Source of the DNA: UBA5078 sp964538025 | Lineage (GTDB): Bacteria; Pseudomonadota; Gammaproteobacteria; Pseudomonadales; Pseudohongiellaceae | Assembly (NCBI GenBank): GCA_964538025.1 | Contig: CAZICZ010000007.1 | Coordinates: forward strand, 140,680 to 204,679 | Direction of reading: 5' to 3' | Length of the DNA stretch: 64,000 bases | In this document: in pieces, positions 9,326 through 18,284 of the stretch | Layout of the letters: each line of letters opens with the position of its first letter | How positions within the stretch are numbered: position 1 is the stretch's first letter | Notes under the pieces: generated by a model | What the model saw: the letters and a program-made list of their open reading frames with translations, nothing else | The model's database searches: none | Told to the model about the DNA's origin: nothing | Made by a program: the position numbers and the translations under genes

Positions 9326-10168
9326 ATGACGCGTTTTCCTTTGCCGCAGATCGGCGCACTTCTCATCGTGTTGAGCATTTCCCCCCTGTCCCACGCGCAA
9401 GACCGCCTCACCGGAACGGGCGGCGTGAGCTCGATCAGCGGTGCTGGGGGAGGAGGCCTGATTCCCTGGGCAAGCCTGGGCAGTCTGGCCACGCGCGAGC
9501 GCCACGGCATGACCGCCTTTGTCACACGCACCGAGGTTGATGACTTTTCACTGGACGTCAAAGGCGCCTCCGTTACCCTGCGCGACCGGCTCGAACTGTC
9601 CTTTGCTCAGCGCCGCTTCACCATCACGGCAGCGGACGCCGATATTCGACAGGACGTCCAAGGGCTGAAGCTGAAGGTGGCCGGCGATCTTGTGTACGGC
9701 ACATTGCCGCAGATTGCGGTGGGCGCTGAGCGCAGTCATCTGCGCGACCCTGCCACGGCGCGCGCCGTCGGCGCCAAAGAAGATGACAGCAGCGATTACT
9801 ACCTGAGTGCCGCGCGGGTCTGGATCAATGGCCTGGCCCACCGGACCACCCTGCTCAATCTCAACCTGCGGGTTTCCTCTGCCAACCAGTTTGGAATACT
9901 CGGATACGGCGGAGATGATGCCGACACGCGATTGCAATGGGAGGCCGCGACGGCCGTCTTTGTGAGCCGCACCCTTGCCATTGGCGCCGAGTTCCGCCAG
10001 AAACCGGACAACCTGACCGCCCTGAAGGAAGACGCAGCAAAGGACCTTTTTGTCGCCTGGTTCCCGAACAAACACCTGTCCGTGACGGCCGCCTGGGTCT
10101 CTCTTGGGGATATCGCCGGCGCCAGAAACCAGCGTGGCGTCTACCTTTCTGTGCAGGGAACTTTTTAG
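9326..10168 (+). CDS. DUF3034 family exported protein
   Basis: The 280-residue protein has a signal peptide ending near SPLSHAQ. The TTG at 9317 is in frame and overlaps the previous stop, but the ATG at 9326, just after that stop, is the simpler start. The sequence (GGVSSISGAGGGGLIPW, many alternating strands, C-terminal GVYLSVQGTF) matches what I know of DUF3034, a small beta-rich envelope family of unknown function, likely an outer-membrane barrel. It lies tightly between the cupredoxin and truncated-hemoglobin genes, a grouping that suggests a common redox or metal role. Confidence 0.8.
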   Translation: MTRFPLPQIGALLIVLSISPLSHAQDRLTGTGGVSSISGAGGGGLIPWASLGSLATRERHGMTAFVTRTEVDDFSLDVKGASVTLRDRLELSFAQRRFTITAADADIRQDVQGLKLKVAGDLVYGTLPQIAVGAERSHLRDPATARAVGAKEDDSSDYYLSAARVWINGLAHRTTLLNLNLRVSSANQFGILGYGGDDADTRLQWEAATAVFVSRTLAIGAEFRQKPDNLTALKEDAAKDLFVAWFPNKHLSVTAAWVSLGDIAGARNQRGVYLSVQGTF

Positions 10169-10612
10169 ATGAACACTCCCCTCTTGCGTGCTCGTTCAGT
10201 CCTGTGGGGATTCCTTCTGGCAGGGGCTCTTAACGCATGTGCGACTTCTGGCGCTTCCTCCTCGCTGTATCGTGCTCTCGGCGAAGACGAAGGCATTGCC
10301 CGTATCACGGAGTATTTCATTCTTGAAATTGCCCGTGATGAACGCGTGATCCGTTATTTCGAGGATTCCAACGTGCAGCGTTTCCGGGAGAAATTCAGTG
10401 AACATCTGTGCATGATCAGTGACGGGCCCTGCGCCTATACCGGGGACACCTTGATCGATACGCATGTGGGCATGGGTGTGACAGAGGGCGCGTTTAACGC
10501 CATCGTGGAGGACCTGATCACCGCCATGAACAAGGCCGGCATTGCGCTGGGAACGCAGAATCGTGTGCTGGAAAGACTCGCCGCCTTGCGCGGCGAGGTC
10601 ATCTACCTGTAA
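10169..10612 (+). CDS. Group 1 truncated hemoglobin, lipoprotein form
   Basis: The 147-residue protein starts directly after the DUF3034 stop. Residues 1-24 form a lipoprotein signal (GALNAC, Cys24), unusual for a truncated globin because most are cytosolic. The globin part follows the 2-over-2 pattern: LYRALGEDEGIARITEYF (helices A/B), CAYTGDTLIDTHVGMGVTE with His99 as the proximal (F8) heme ligand, and a C-terminal helix. It would place an oxygen- or NO-binding heme protein on a membrane facing the periplasm, beside a cupredoxin. Its stop codon is immediately adjacent to the stop of the convergent methyltransferase gene. Confidence 0.85.
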   Translation: MNTPLLRARSVLWGFLLAGALNACATSGASSSLYRALGEDEGIARITEYFILEIARDERVIRYFEDSNVQRFREKFSEHLCMISDGPCAYTGDTLIDTHVGMGVTEGAFNAIVEDLITAMNKAGIALGTQNRVLERLAALRGEVIYL

Positions 10613-11338
10613 TCACTGCTTGGCGAAAATCATCATGTGCTGCCAGGGCAGGAAGTCGAGGGTCTCGACGAAGGCGAGATCAAAAACCGCCATTTCCTTT
10701 TTCACCTGGTCCTGAGACATTTTGTGCAGGGGACGGATGGGCACACTCTGGTCCTCTGCGCGGTACTCCAGAAACACGACACGGCCCCCGGGTTTGAGTG
10801 CGCTCACGATGCTGCTCATCATTTCCCACGGGTGTGAAAATTCGTGGTAGGCATCCACCAGCAGGACGAGGTCAACAGACGCCGCCGGCAGATGGGTATT
10901 GTCTATCTCCCCCAGAATTCCCTCTACGTTGGTAACGCCATCCTTCTCCTTGCGCTCTTCGATGAGTGCGAGCATTTCTGGCTGGATATCGACTGCCAGC
11001 ACCTTGCCTTCGGTCAGCAGACGGGCCATGCGGAAGGAAAAATAGCCGGAGCCTGCTCCGATATCCCCCACCACATCGGTCGGTCGCAGTCCCAGATTGG
11101 CGACGACCTCATCGGGCATTTCTTCATGCGTGCGCTGGGGCCGCTCCAGCCAATCGGCGGCCTGATGCCCCATGACGCCTGAAATCTCTCGCCCCATGTA
11201 AAAACGACCGATCCCGCCCGTGCTGCGCTGAGGGGCGTACTCGTAAATGCCTGCCGGGGCGACAGGGGACTGGGCAAGGGCGCCAAAGCTGATCAACAGG
11301 CTCAGGCTGAAGGCTGATAGGGTTCGGATGAGCGTCAC
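10613..11338 (-). CDS. Exported SAM-dependent methyltransferase-like protein
   Basis: The 241-residue protein has a good signal peptide (MTLIRTLSAF to about GALAQ) followed by a class I Rossmann methyltransferase domain. Motif I is VGDIGAGSGYFS (about residues 90-101), the acidic post-I strand is VLAVDIQPEML, and LVLLVDAYHEF matches motif IV. Exported members of this family are known, but SAM is not normally available in the periplasm, so real activity there is uncertain. It is convergent with the truncated-hemoglobin gene with no bases between the two stop codons. No terminator is visible at the junction. Confidence 0.8.
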   Translation of the reverse strand: MTLIRTLSAFSLSLLISFGALAQSPVAPAGIYEYAPQRSTGGIGRFYMGREISGVMGHQAADWLERPQRTHEEMPDEVVANLGLRPTDVVGDIGAGSGYFSFRMARLLTEGKVLAVDIQPEMLALIEERKEKDGVTNVEGILGEIDNTHLPAASVDLVLLVDAYHEFSHPWEMMSSIVSALKPGGRVVFLEYRAEDQSVPIRPLHKMSQDQVKKEMAVFDLAFVETLDFLPWQHMMIFAKQ

Positions 11339-11451
11339 GGCGGTGTTCCTCGTCGGGGGGAAGTAAGCTCACCGCATTGTAGTAGAAGGGTTCAGGGAAA
11401 GACAGAAAGCCGGAGCACCGCTCCTGGTGTTCCGGCGTCTGCCTGTGTCGT

Positions 11452-11628
11452 TCAGATCAATTTCAGCCAGCGATGGCCGCTGCCTTTGCAGGTCAGGCAC
11501 ACATGGGCATTGGAAACCTTGCCTGTGCCTTCGCACACAAGGCAGACATCCTGATAGGGCTTCTGCAGAATCGCCAGCAGTTCCCGGTAGGCCTGGACGT
11601 TGCGAATGTGCTGAATCTCTGCGCTCAT
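11452..11628 (-). CDS. Small double CxxCxGxG (DnaJ-type) zinc-finger protein
   Basis: This 58-residue protein carries two DnaJ-like zinc-binding modules, CLVCEGTGK and CLTCKGSGHRW, preceded by a helical segment. Two in-frame starts exist. The AAGAGGA Shine-Dalgarno lies 9 nt before the ATG at 11626-11628 but directly abuts the upstream ATG at 11637, so the inner start is preferred. It resembles the isolated zinc-ribbon of DnaJ or tryptophan-RNA-binding-attenuation-inhibitor-like proteins. Function is unknown, and a role in chaperoning or RNA binding would be guesswork. Confidence 0.6.
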   Translation of the reverse strand: MSAEIQHIRNVQAYRELLAILQKPYQDVCLVCEGTGKVSNAHVCLTCKGSGHRWLKLI

Positions 11629-11908
11629 GGTGTTCATTCCTCTTTCTTTGACCTCGACTCTGTTGCTGCTCTGGGGAGTCTTTCGCGGGCCGGGGAGTGA
11701 GGCCGGTTGCTTCAGACTTGGGCCGATTATGGGCCGGGCAAAGGAATGCTGTTGTTAACATGTTCACACAATTGTGCTGAATTTTTGAGCAGCTTCCAAA
11801 GTGTGAAGTGACTCTCCTTTTCCTGACGAGCGCAGTCGGCCCCGGCGCCTGTGCTAGAATTGCGCGCCTTGTCTGAGAACAAATCCGCACCGGGGGGAAC
11901 ACCGCGCG

Positions 11909-13099
11909 ATGAGCACACAAGACGTACTGAAGGGAATCCGCGTGCTGGACTTTGGCCGCTATATCGCCGGCCCTTTTTGCGCCAGCCTGCTGGCCGATCT
12001 GGGAGCGGAAGTCATTCGAATCGAAAAGGTTCACGGCAGCGAGGACCGCTTTCTGTCACCGATCACGGAACAGGGCGACGGCGCCTTGTTCATGCAGATG
12101 GGCCGCAACAAACTCGGCATGACGCTGAATCCGATGAAACCACGCGGACGCGAGATTGTTCGCAAGCTGGTCGCGACCGCCGATGTGGTGGTAGCCAACC
12201 TGCCTCCTGACACCCTGCAGGCCATGGGACTGGACTATGACAGCCTGCGCGCCGTGCGACCCGACATTATCCTGACCCTGATCTCCGCCTTTGGTAAGGG
12301 CGGCCCTTACAGTCAACGGGTCGGGTTCGATGGCCTTGGCCAGGCCATGTCGGGTGCCATGTACATGTCAGGGACGCCAGAACAACCCGTTAAATCCTAC
12401 GCCCCGTTCATTGATTTCGGCACGGCCAGCCTGAGCGCCTACGGCACTCTCGCGGCGCTGTATGAGCGCCAGAAAACCGGCCGCGGACAGGTGGTCGAGG
12501 CGGCCCTTTTCAGCACCGCCCTCACCTTTACCAATGGCACCATCATCGAGCAGGACGCCCTTGCCGTGAATCGCCGCGCCACCTTGAACCGGTCCCAGAC
12601 ATCCGCACCCGCCGACACATTTCGGACGCGCGATGGCTGGGTGTTGGTGCAGAGTGTGGGCGGTCCGCTGTTTGAGCGCTGGGTTCAGCTGATGGGAGAG
12701 CCCCACTGGCTGGAGGATCCCCGCTTCAAGGACGACATCAGTCGTGGGGATCATGGCGAGATCATCAGCGAGCGCCTGGCCCGTTGGTGTGCTCAGAGAA
12801 GTTCTGCCGAAGTGCTGCACGCCATGGAAGAGGCCCGCATTCCCGCGGGTCCGGTCATGTCGCCGCAGGAGGTGTTGGATGACGCCCACGTGGCGGCTTC
12901 GGGAATGTATCAGCGGGTGGACTATCCGGGACTCAAAAAACCCGCGCCTGTGATGGTGCCGCCGGTGCAGTTGTCGGAGACCCCCGCCCGGATCCGCCGG
13001 CGCGCCCCTACGCTGGGGGAACACACAGACCAGATCCTGGGCGAGCTTGGCTACAGTGACGATGACATCCGCTCGTTGCGGGAGGAGCGCATCGTCTAG
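11909..13099 (+). CDS. Family III CoA-transferase (CaiB/BaiF type)
   Basis: The 396-residue protein matches the length and pattern of formyl-CoA/carnitine CoA-transferases, which move CoA between acyl-CoA and a carboxylic acid through an aspartyl-CoA thioester. Diagnostic parts are the N-terminal GIRVLDFGRYIAGPFC, LADLGAEVIRIEK, and the nucleophile Asp in APFIDFGTAS near residue 171. It is monocistronic, converging on the nitroreductase gene 5 bp beyond its stop. A second member of the family lies at 27306-28511. The actual acyl donor and acceptor cannot be told. Confidence 0.9.
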   Translation: MSTQDVLKGIRVLDFGRYIAGPFCASLLADLGAEVIRIEKVHGSEDRFLSPITEQGDGALFMQMGRNKLGMTLNPMKPRGREIVRKLVATADVVVANLPPDTLQAMGLDYDSLRAVRPDIILTLISAFGKGGPYSQRVGFDGLGQAMSGAMYMSGTPEQPVKSYAPFIDFGTASLSAYGTLAALYERQKTGRGQVVEAALFSTALTFTNGTIIEQDALAVNRRATLNRSQTSAPADTFRTRDGWVLVQSVGGPLFERWVQLMGEPHWLEDPRFKDDISRGDHGEIISERLARWCAQRSSAEVLHAMEEARIPAGPVMSPQEVLDDAHVAASGMYQRVDYPGLKKPAPVMVPPVQLSETPARIRRRAPTLGEHTDQILGELGYSDDDIRSLREERIV

Positions 13100-13104
13100 G
13101 CGCC

Positions 13105-13842
13105 TCACTTCATGGTAAAGCCCTGCACTGCGAGAAAGGCACGCATATGGGGCCGGGCCTTCTCACTGAGCAGACTGGCCACTTGCTCACTCCAGCAGAT
13201 GCCGTGGCCCCCGCCGGTCCGGGTTCGGTAGTAGTCGCGCACAGTCTCATCGTAACGCTCGATGACAGCTTCATCCGTGTCATCGCTGTAGACCTCGTCC
13301 TTCAACACGACCTTCAGGGGCAATCGCGGTTTGATTTCCGGCGCCTGATCGGGGTAACCCAGGCACAGGCCGAATACCGGATAAACCCCCTTGGGTAGCT
13401 TCAGCAGATCGGACACCTCCCGGGGATTATTGCGGATGCCGCCGATGTAGCAGGTGCCAAGACCTGCGGCCTCAGCGGCGATAACCACGGTCTGCGCCAT
13501 GATCGTCGCGTCCACCGTGGCGATGATGAAATGCTCGGTGTAATCCCCCTCGAAGGGCTTCTCAAAGCGCTCACACGCATTGCCGGGGCGTTTCAGATCG
13601 GCACAGAAAACCAAAAATTCCGGGGCCTGCACCACGTGCGCCTGATTGCCGGCCAGCTGCGCCAGACGCGCGCGCGATGCCGTATCCCGTACCCGAATGA
13701 CGGTTGCTCCCTGCAGAAAACTGGAGGTTGCCGCGGCCTGCCCCGCGCTGACGAGCGTCTGCAAGAGCGAATCGTCAACCGGCGCAGCGGTAAAACGGCG
13801 AATGCTGCGGTGCGATAAAAGCAAAGAATGGACGGGATTCAA
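13105..13842 (-). CDS. nfsA: Oxygen-insensitive NADPH nitroreductase
   Basis: The 245-residue flavoprotein has the NfsA/FRP layout: N-terminal HRSIRRF (FMN phosphate contacts), DATIMAQTVVIAAEAAGLGTCYIGGIRN in the core, PVFGLCLGYPDQAPEIKPRLP, and a C-terminal basic/aromatic tail. It reduces nitro compounds and quinones by two electrons with NADPH. The length (about 240) is standard. It is convergent with a CoA-transferase gene and has its own upstream region (13843-13908) of only 66 bp, shared tail-to-head with the serine hydrolase gene on the same strand. Confidence 0.9.
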   Translation of the reverse strand: MNPVHSLLLSHRSIRRFTAAPVDDSLLQTLVSAGQAAATSSFLQGATVIRVRDTASRARLAQLAGNQAHVVQAPEFLVFCADLKRPGNACERFEKPFEGDYTEHFIIATVDATIMAQTVVIAAEAAGLGTCYIGGIRNNPREVSDLLKLPKGVYPVFGLCLGYPDQAPEIKPRLPLKVVLKDEVYSDDTDEAVIERYDETVRDYYRTRTGGGHGICWSEQVASLLSEKARPHMRAFLAVQGFTMK

Positions 13843-13908
13843 TTAGGAGTACTCCGTTTATATTTCAAATAGATACAGAATTATCTGAATGTTGTTTATT
13901 ACGCAACA

Positions 13909-15108
13909 TTAAGGCAGGATCGCGTCTAAAAACGCGGGGACAACATCGTTCGCCAGCGGCGTTTCACCATTAAACAGAACGACCATGGCAATGTCCAAGG
14001 ACGGCACGAGCACCAGCTCAGTCCGAAACCCCCGCACCCCGCCACCGTGATGCACGACGCGAACACCCGCATAGTCGAAGAGGCGCCAGCCAAGTCCGTA
14101 CCAGGCTTTTTCAAGCCGGGGCCAGCGATTGAAATAGCTGCCGCGTGGCGTTTCTACCACTGGCGTTTGTTGCTCCGCGAGCACCTCGGGCGGAAGCACC
14201 TGCGGAAAGGCGCCTAGATTGGCCTGCGCCCAGCGCATCATGTCCTCGACGCTGGCATTCACGCCCGCGGCGGGGCCAACGGTGTAATAGGCGGCGTTTG
14301 TTGGCACCACACGCCAGATATCTCCGCGCATTTGGTGCGCGCTGCTGACATTTTCCGCCTGCTCATAGCCCTCCAGACCAACCGATGCGCGCGTCATGCC
14401 GAGGGGGGTAAACAGACGCTCCTGCACATACTGCGCATAGGTTTCGTGCGCAGAGACCTCCACGACATCGGACACCAGCGAGAAAATGACGTTCTGATAG
14501 CCGTAACACCGGCCTGGTGGGCATACGGTCGGAATCTCGCGAAACTTTTCCTGGATCTTGTTATAGGCGACACCTGAATCCAGCATATTGGAGTAGGCAT
14601 GGGGCATCAGGCCCGTGGTATGACTCACCACATGCCGCAGGGTCATCTGTTGGGTACTGGGTTCGGTGCCAATCGCGTACTGGGGAAGGATGCTGATGAT
14701 CGGCGTATCCCAACTCTGCTGCCGGTCATGCACCATCATGGCCGTGACTGCACCTGCGAAGGTTTTGGACACGGAAGCGATACGGAAGAGCGTGTGCGAA
14801 TCCACGGGCGAGGACTCTCCGACGGTACGCACCCCCCAGGTATGGACAGCCAGTGTTTCCTGCCCACTGACGATTCCCAAGGCGACACCTGGCACGCCCA
14901 GGGTGCCAATTTCGCCCTCCAACCAGGCGATAAAAGGCGCCAGCGTGGATGCGGCCTCCGTGACAACCGCGCGATCCCTTTCCAGGTCCGTGGACGGGCT
15001 CACGGCGGATGACTGTGCTAGCGCAAGCGAAGGCAGCAGGAGCAGAGTCAGCAGAGAAGGAGCGCGGAAAAGGAGGGAAAAACTGCACGGGGACAAAGAA
15101 TTGCTCAC
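13909..15108 (-). CDS. Class C beta-lactamase-family serine hydrolase, exported
   Basis: The 399-residue protein has an N-terminal hydrophobic signal (about residues 14-32, LALAQ). The three penicillin-binding-type motifs are present: Ser112-x-x-Lys115 (ASVSKTF), Tyr-x-Asn (YGYQN, about residue 206) and a HxG box (VVHHGGGVRGF) replacing KTG. It may be a D-alanyl-peptidase or esterase (EstB/ClbP-like group) rather than a true AmpC. The start is a GTG at 15106-15108 with a poor ribosome-binding site, so the exact N-terminus is uncertain. Confidence 0.85.
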   Translation of the reverse strand: MSNSLSPCSFSLLFRAPSLLTLLLLPSLALAQSSAVSPSTDLERDRAVVTEAASTLAPFIAWLEGEIGTLGVPGVALGIVSGQETLAVHTWGVRTVGESSPVDSHTLFRIASVSKTFAGAVTAMMVHDRQQSWDTPIISILPQYAIGTEPSTQQMTLRHVVSHTTGLMPHAYSNMLDSGVAYNKIQEKFREIPTVCPPGRCYGYQNVIFSLVSDVVEVSAHETYAQYVQERLFTPLGMTRASVGLEGYEQAENVSSAHQMRGDIWRVVPTNAAYYTVGPAAGVNASVEDMMRWAQANLGAFPQVLPPEVLAEQQTPVVETPRGSYFNRWPRLEKAWYGLGWRLFDYAGVRVVHHGGGVRGFRTELVLVPSLDIAMVVLFNGETPLANDVVPAFLDAILP

Positions 15109-15356
15109 GGGTCACACTGTCGGGAAAGTCAGGTCAGATGGCGCAGGACGTTATCATGAAGTCCGGGCTTTGCAAACACGCGGCACCGTGTCATGTACCC
15201 TGCCCCAGCGCCCAAAAAAATAGCCGATCGAGGGAGGTCCCAAGATCGGCCCAAGTCAGGCACAGCAAACCACGGTCCTGCAAGTACACCCTTCCTTACT
15301 TCACACGGGGGAGCACCCTCGGCAAGGCCAGGGCACTCCCGACAATCACGAAACAA

Positions 15357-16766
15357 TCACGAAACAATCACCAGCATACGACGGTTGTCGCGCACCACAC
15401 CGAGGGCGGTCACCTGCGACTCCTCGTTGACCAGCGCATTGAAATCCTGAAGTGTCGCCACATCGTTGCGATTCACCTCGTAAATGATGTCGCCCGGGCG
15501 CAAACCTGCACGCCATGCGGGGCTCTGCTGATCGACGGAGACGACCTCCACTCCGCCTCGCATGCCGGGACGCTTGCTGGCCGCAGCACTGTCGAGGCTG
15601 CGCAGCTCAGCGCCGAGAAAGTCCGGTTGACTCAGGCTGCGCTCGGGCTGTGCCTGTGTCGCCGCCACCGCGGAAGAAGCACCGCCAATCACGGCCGTCA
15701 GCGTCTGCTTTTTGCCCTCTCTGAACACCTGCAGGCGGACCTGCTGCTCCAGCGGCTTAAGCCCGATGATGTTGCGCAGCTCGCGTGAGTTCTCGACCAC
15801 CTGATCATCGACTGCCACGATCACATCAGACACTTCCAACCCGGCCTTCTCGGCGGCACTTCCGGGCAGCACGCTGGTCACCAGCGCCCCCTTGCCCGCA
15901 CCGGTCTTGAGGGCAGATTCCATCGCTGCACTGAGATCCTGAATCTGCACACCCAGTTGGCCGCGACGCACTTCCCCGTACTGTTCCAGCTGGCCAACCA
16001 CGGCGGAAATCATGTTCACAGGCACCGCAAACGCTATGCCCGCGTTGGACCCGCTGCCGCTGATAATGGCCGTGTTGATGCCGATCAGCTCTCCCTCAAG
16101 ATTCACGAGGGCACCACCGGAGTTGCCCATGTTGATGGCCGCATCCGTTTGAATGAAATCTTCATAATTCTCGTTGTTCAGCCCGCCTCGCCCCAGGGCG
16201 CTCACAATGCCCTGTGTCACGGTCTGGCCAATCCCGAAGGGGTTGCCGACGGCAACCACGTAATCCCCGACGCGCACCTTGTCGATGTCCGCCAGCACGA
16301 GTTCGCGCAGGTCATCCGCCTCGATCTGCAGCAGGGCGACATCGGTGCTGGAATCACTGCCGATCAGGGAAGCCTTGAATTCGCGCCCGTCATTCAATGA
16401 CACATTGATGAGATCCGCATTGGCGATGACATGGTGATTGGTGACGATATATCCATGCTCCGCGTCGATAATCACGCCCGAGCCCATCCCCCGCACCTCC
16501 CCCCGCGGCATGTTTTGGGGAGACCGCGCACTGGGATCTGAGAAGAAGCGGCGCAGGTCATCCTCGCTCATGAAGCGCAAAGATTCCGGTGTAGAGGCCG
16601 TCTGCGATGTCGAGACAATGACCACTGCCGGCGTCACATCCTCCAGCATCGGGGCCAGAGAAGGCATGCCATTGGCATGAAGAGTGTCACCCGCCGCACT
16701 GGCGTTGCCCACCCACAAAATTCCCAACAGAACGACTGCAAAAACGTTTAGCACTCGATTTTTCAT
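15357..16766 (-). CDS. degQ: Deg-type periplasmic serine endoprotease
   Basis: The 469-residue protein has a signal peptide (residues 1-25, NASAAG) and a trypsin-like protease domain with His112 (TNHHVI), Asp142 (STDVALLQ) and Ser216 (GNSGGAL). Two PDZ domains follow (about 265-350 and 375-465, the latter with RPGDIIYEVNRNDV). The short N-terminal linker fits DegQ/MucD better than DegP. It digests or refolds damaged envelope proteins. A ToxR/CadC-like membrane regulator is transcribed divergently 253 bp away and could respond to envelope state. That link is inference. Confidence 0.9.
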   Translation of the reverse strand: MKNRVLNVFAVVLLGILWVGNASAAGDTLHANGMPSLAPMLEDVTPAVVIVSTSQTASTPESLRFMSEDDLRRFFSDPSARSPQNMPRGEVRGMGSGVIIDAEHGYIVTNHHVIANADLINVSLNDGREFKASLIGSDSSTDVALLQIEADDLRELVLADIDKVRVGDYVVAVGNPFGIGQTVTQGIVSALGRGGLNNENYEDFIQTDAAINMGNSGGALVNLEGELIGINTAIISGSGSNAGIAFAVPVNMISAVVGQLEQYGEVRRGQLGVQIQDLSAAMESALKTGAGKGALVTSVLPGSAAEKAGLEVSDVIVAVDDQVVENSRELRNIIGLKPLEQQVRLQVFREGKKQTLTAVIGGASSAVAATQAQPERSLSQPDFLGAELRSLDSAAASKRPGMRGGVEVVSVDQQSPAWRAGLRPGDIIYEVNRNDVATLQDFNALVNEESQVTALGVVRDNRRMLVIVS

Positions 16767-17100
16767 ACGATCGCCCCCATCTCTTGACGAAATACACGTG
16801 TGGACTGTGCCGCTTCCCCTGGCTGTCGGCAGGAAAGCGACGTCAGATGGCCCAGACTGTAGGGATCGGCGAGGGGAAATACCTTCGGAATGCGTGAAGT
16901 TTTTATCCAGAAAAGATGAAGAACGTCCCTCCAGCTGACAGGCGGAAATTTTCTGGTTTAGAATCGCGACAGCAACAAGTGAGATTTGCGTAAGAAGTCA
17001 CAGCACCGCAGGAACCCCGATGTCGCAAGGCAGTCAAAGGGTAAACGGTCTCCCCTTCGGGAGGAGCGGATTGGACATTCAGCAACCAAGAGCAGGCATC

Positions 17101-18162
17101 ATGAAAGAACTCGAATCGGCGACACCCCGTGTAGAACGCCTTCGCACAGAAGCCTTTCAGATCGAAAACTGGCAGGTCGACCCCGCGTCGAACCAGTTGC
17201 TTTGCACGAAAACGGGTGAACAACGTTCGCTGGAGCCTCGCCTGATGCACCTGCTATGCCTTCTTGCCGCAACACCCGGGAGCGTCAAGACTCGGGAAGC
17301 ACTGATCAGCGCGCTCTGGCCACGCGTTATCGTCAACGAAAATTCACTGACACGTGCCATCTCGGAACTGCGCAAAAAACTGGAGGACAGAGCCAGCGGC
17401 AAACGCCTCATCGACACGATTCCCAAAACCGGTTACCGACTCTCGGCCGCGTGCCTCGTCCGCGAAATAAGGGAGATTCCGGCCAGCCCCGTGGCCTCTG
17501 CCCTGGTTGTACCGGATGTGCTGCCAGGTTTCTGGCAGCAACAGGCCAAGCGATGGCGCGAGGTGCCCCGCCAGTTTGCACTCAGCGCCATGGCTCTAGG
17601 CTCACTCTTTTTGCTCGGGGGGCACTGGGCACCCCTGCAGAGTTCGCTGGAAATGCCAAACACCTCCGTGCTGGCGGACATACGGGTGGAGAATACGTCG
17701 GCGGTGAATTCGCTGATTGGCGGACATCTCGAGAAGGTGGCCTCAACGCAGGGCATGACCGCTGCGGAACTCGGCACGGCGAACGCGACGTCGCCGGTTG
17801 TTTCGCGGGACGGTCGCCTGTTTGCGTTGATTCGCTACAGCGATGAGGGGTCCAGCCTGCTCCTGGGGTCTACCGATCTGCCTAATTCCCCGGTCACCGT
17901 CCTGAGCACGCCGGACACGCTGTATAACCTGCAATGGTCACCCATCAACCGGGCGCTCTTGTTTGCACAGGCCCCTCGCATTACCCCCGCGGCCTTGTTG
18001 CCGGAAGATCAGGCGAGCCTCGTGCTGTTTGATATCGACAGCTTCACCACCCGGGTGATTCAGGGCCCGGATCTTCCTGCCGACAAACGTGCGGATGACA
18101 AGGAAACCTCTCGGGGCTTTAGTCTCACCAGTCTGACGCGACGCTTTGACTGGATGTCCTAA
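17101..18162 (+). CDS. ToxR/CadC-like membrane transcription regulator
   Basis: The ATG at 17101 (preceded by AGAGCAGG) gives 353 residues. A start at 17020 is also in frame with AGGA upstream and would add 27 residues. The N-terminal OmpR-type winged helix (ENWQVDPASNQLL, LEPRLMHLLCLLA, WPRVIVNENSLTRAISELRKKL, IPKTGYRL) binds DNA. A single membrane helix (FALSAMALGSLFLLGGHW) follows near residue 160-180. The periplasmic part is only about 175 residues, with one or two WD40/TolB-like strands (SPVVSRDGRLFALIRY), shorter than the full propeller seen in related regulators. Divergent from degQ. Confidence 0.8.
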   Translation: MKELESATPRVERLRTEAFQIENWQVDPASNQLLCTKTGEQRSLEPRLMHLLCLLAATPGSVKTREALISALWPRVIVNENSLTRAISELRKKLEDRASGKRLIDTIPKTGYRLSAACLVREIREIPASPVASALVVPDVLPGFWQQQAKRWREVPRQFALSAMALGSLFLLGGHWAPLQSSLEMPNTSVLADIRVENTSAVNSLIGGHLEKVASTQGMTAAELGTANATSPVVSRDGRLFALIRYSDEGSSLLLGSTDLPNSPVTVLSTPDTLYNLQWSPINRALLFAQAPRITPAALLPEDQASLVLFDIDSFTTRVIQGPDLPADKRADDKETSRGFSLTSLTRRFDWMS

Positions 18163-18190
18163 GCTCACGACTGGGGATTTCTTTCCTGCT

Positions 18191-18237
18191 CCCCTTTCCT
18201 GACACCCCTATCCCTGACACCCCTTCCCCTGAAACCC
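18191..18237. repeat. Three imperfect 14-15 bp tandem repeats
   Basis: A unit close to CCCCTTTCCTGACA is repeated three times end to end in the 122-bp gap between the ToxR-like regulator and the acyl-CoA dehydrogenase stop. The copies differ at two or three positions. It is probably slippage-derived spacer sequence. I see no coding or secondary-structure role. Confidence 0.6.
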
Positions 18238-18284
18238 GAGATGCAAGGACACGAGCGCGGCGAACCCGCCGCGCTGGACCGTCA

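Noticed and set aside
11369..12034. 221-codon frame on the minus strand across the CoA-transferase start
   Set aside because: It overlaps both the small zinc-finger gene and the CoA-transferase gene and has no domain features.
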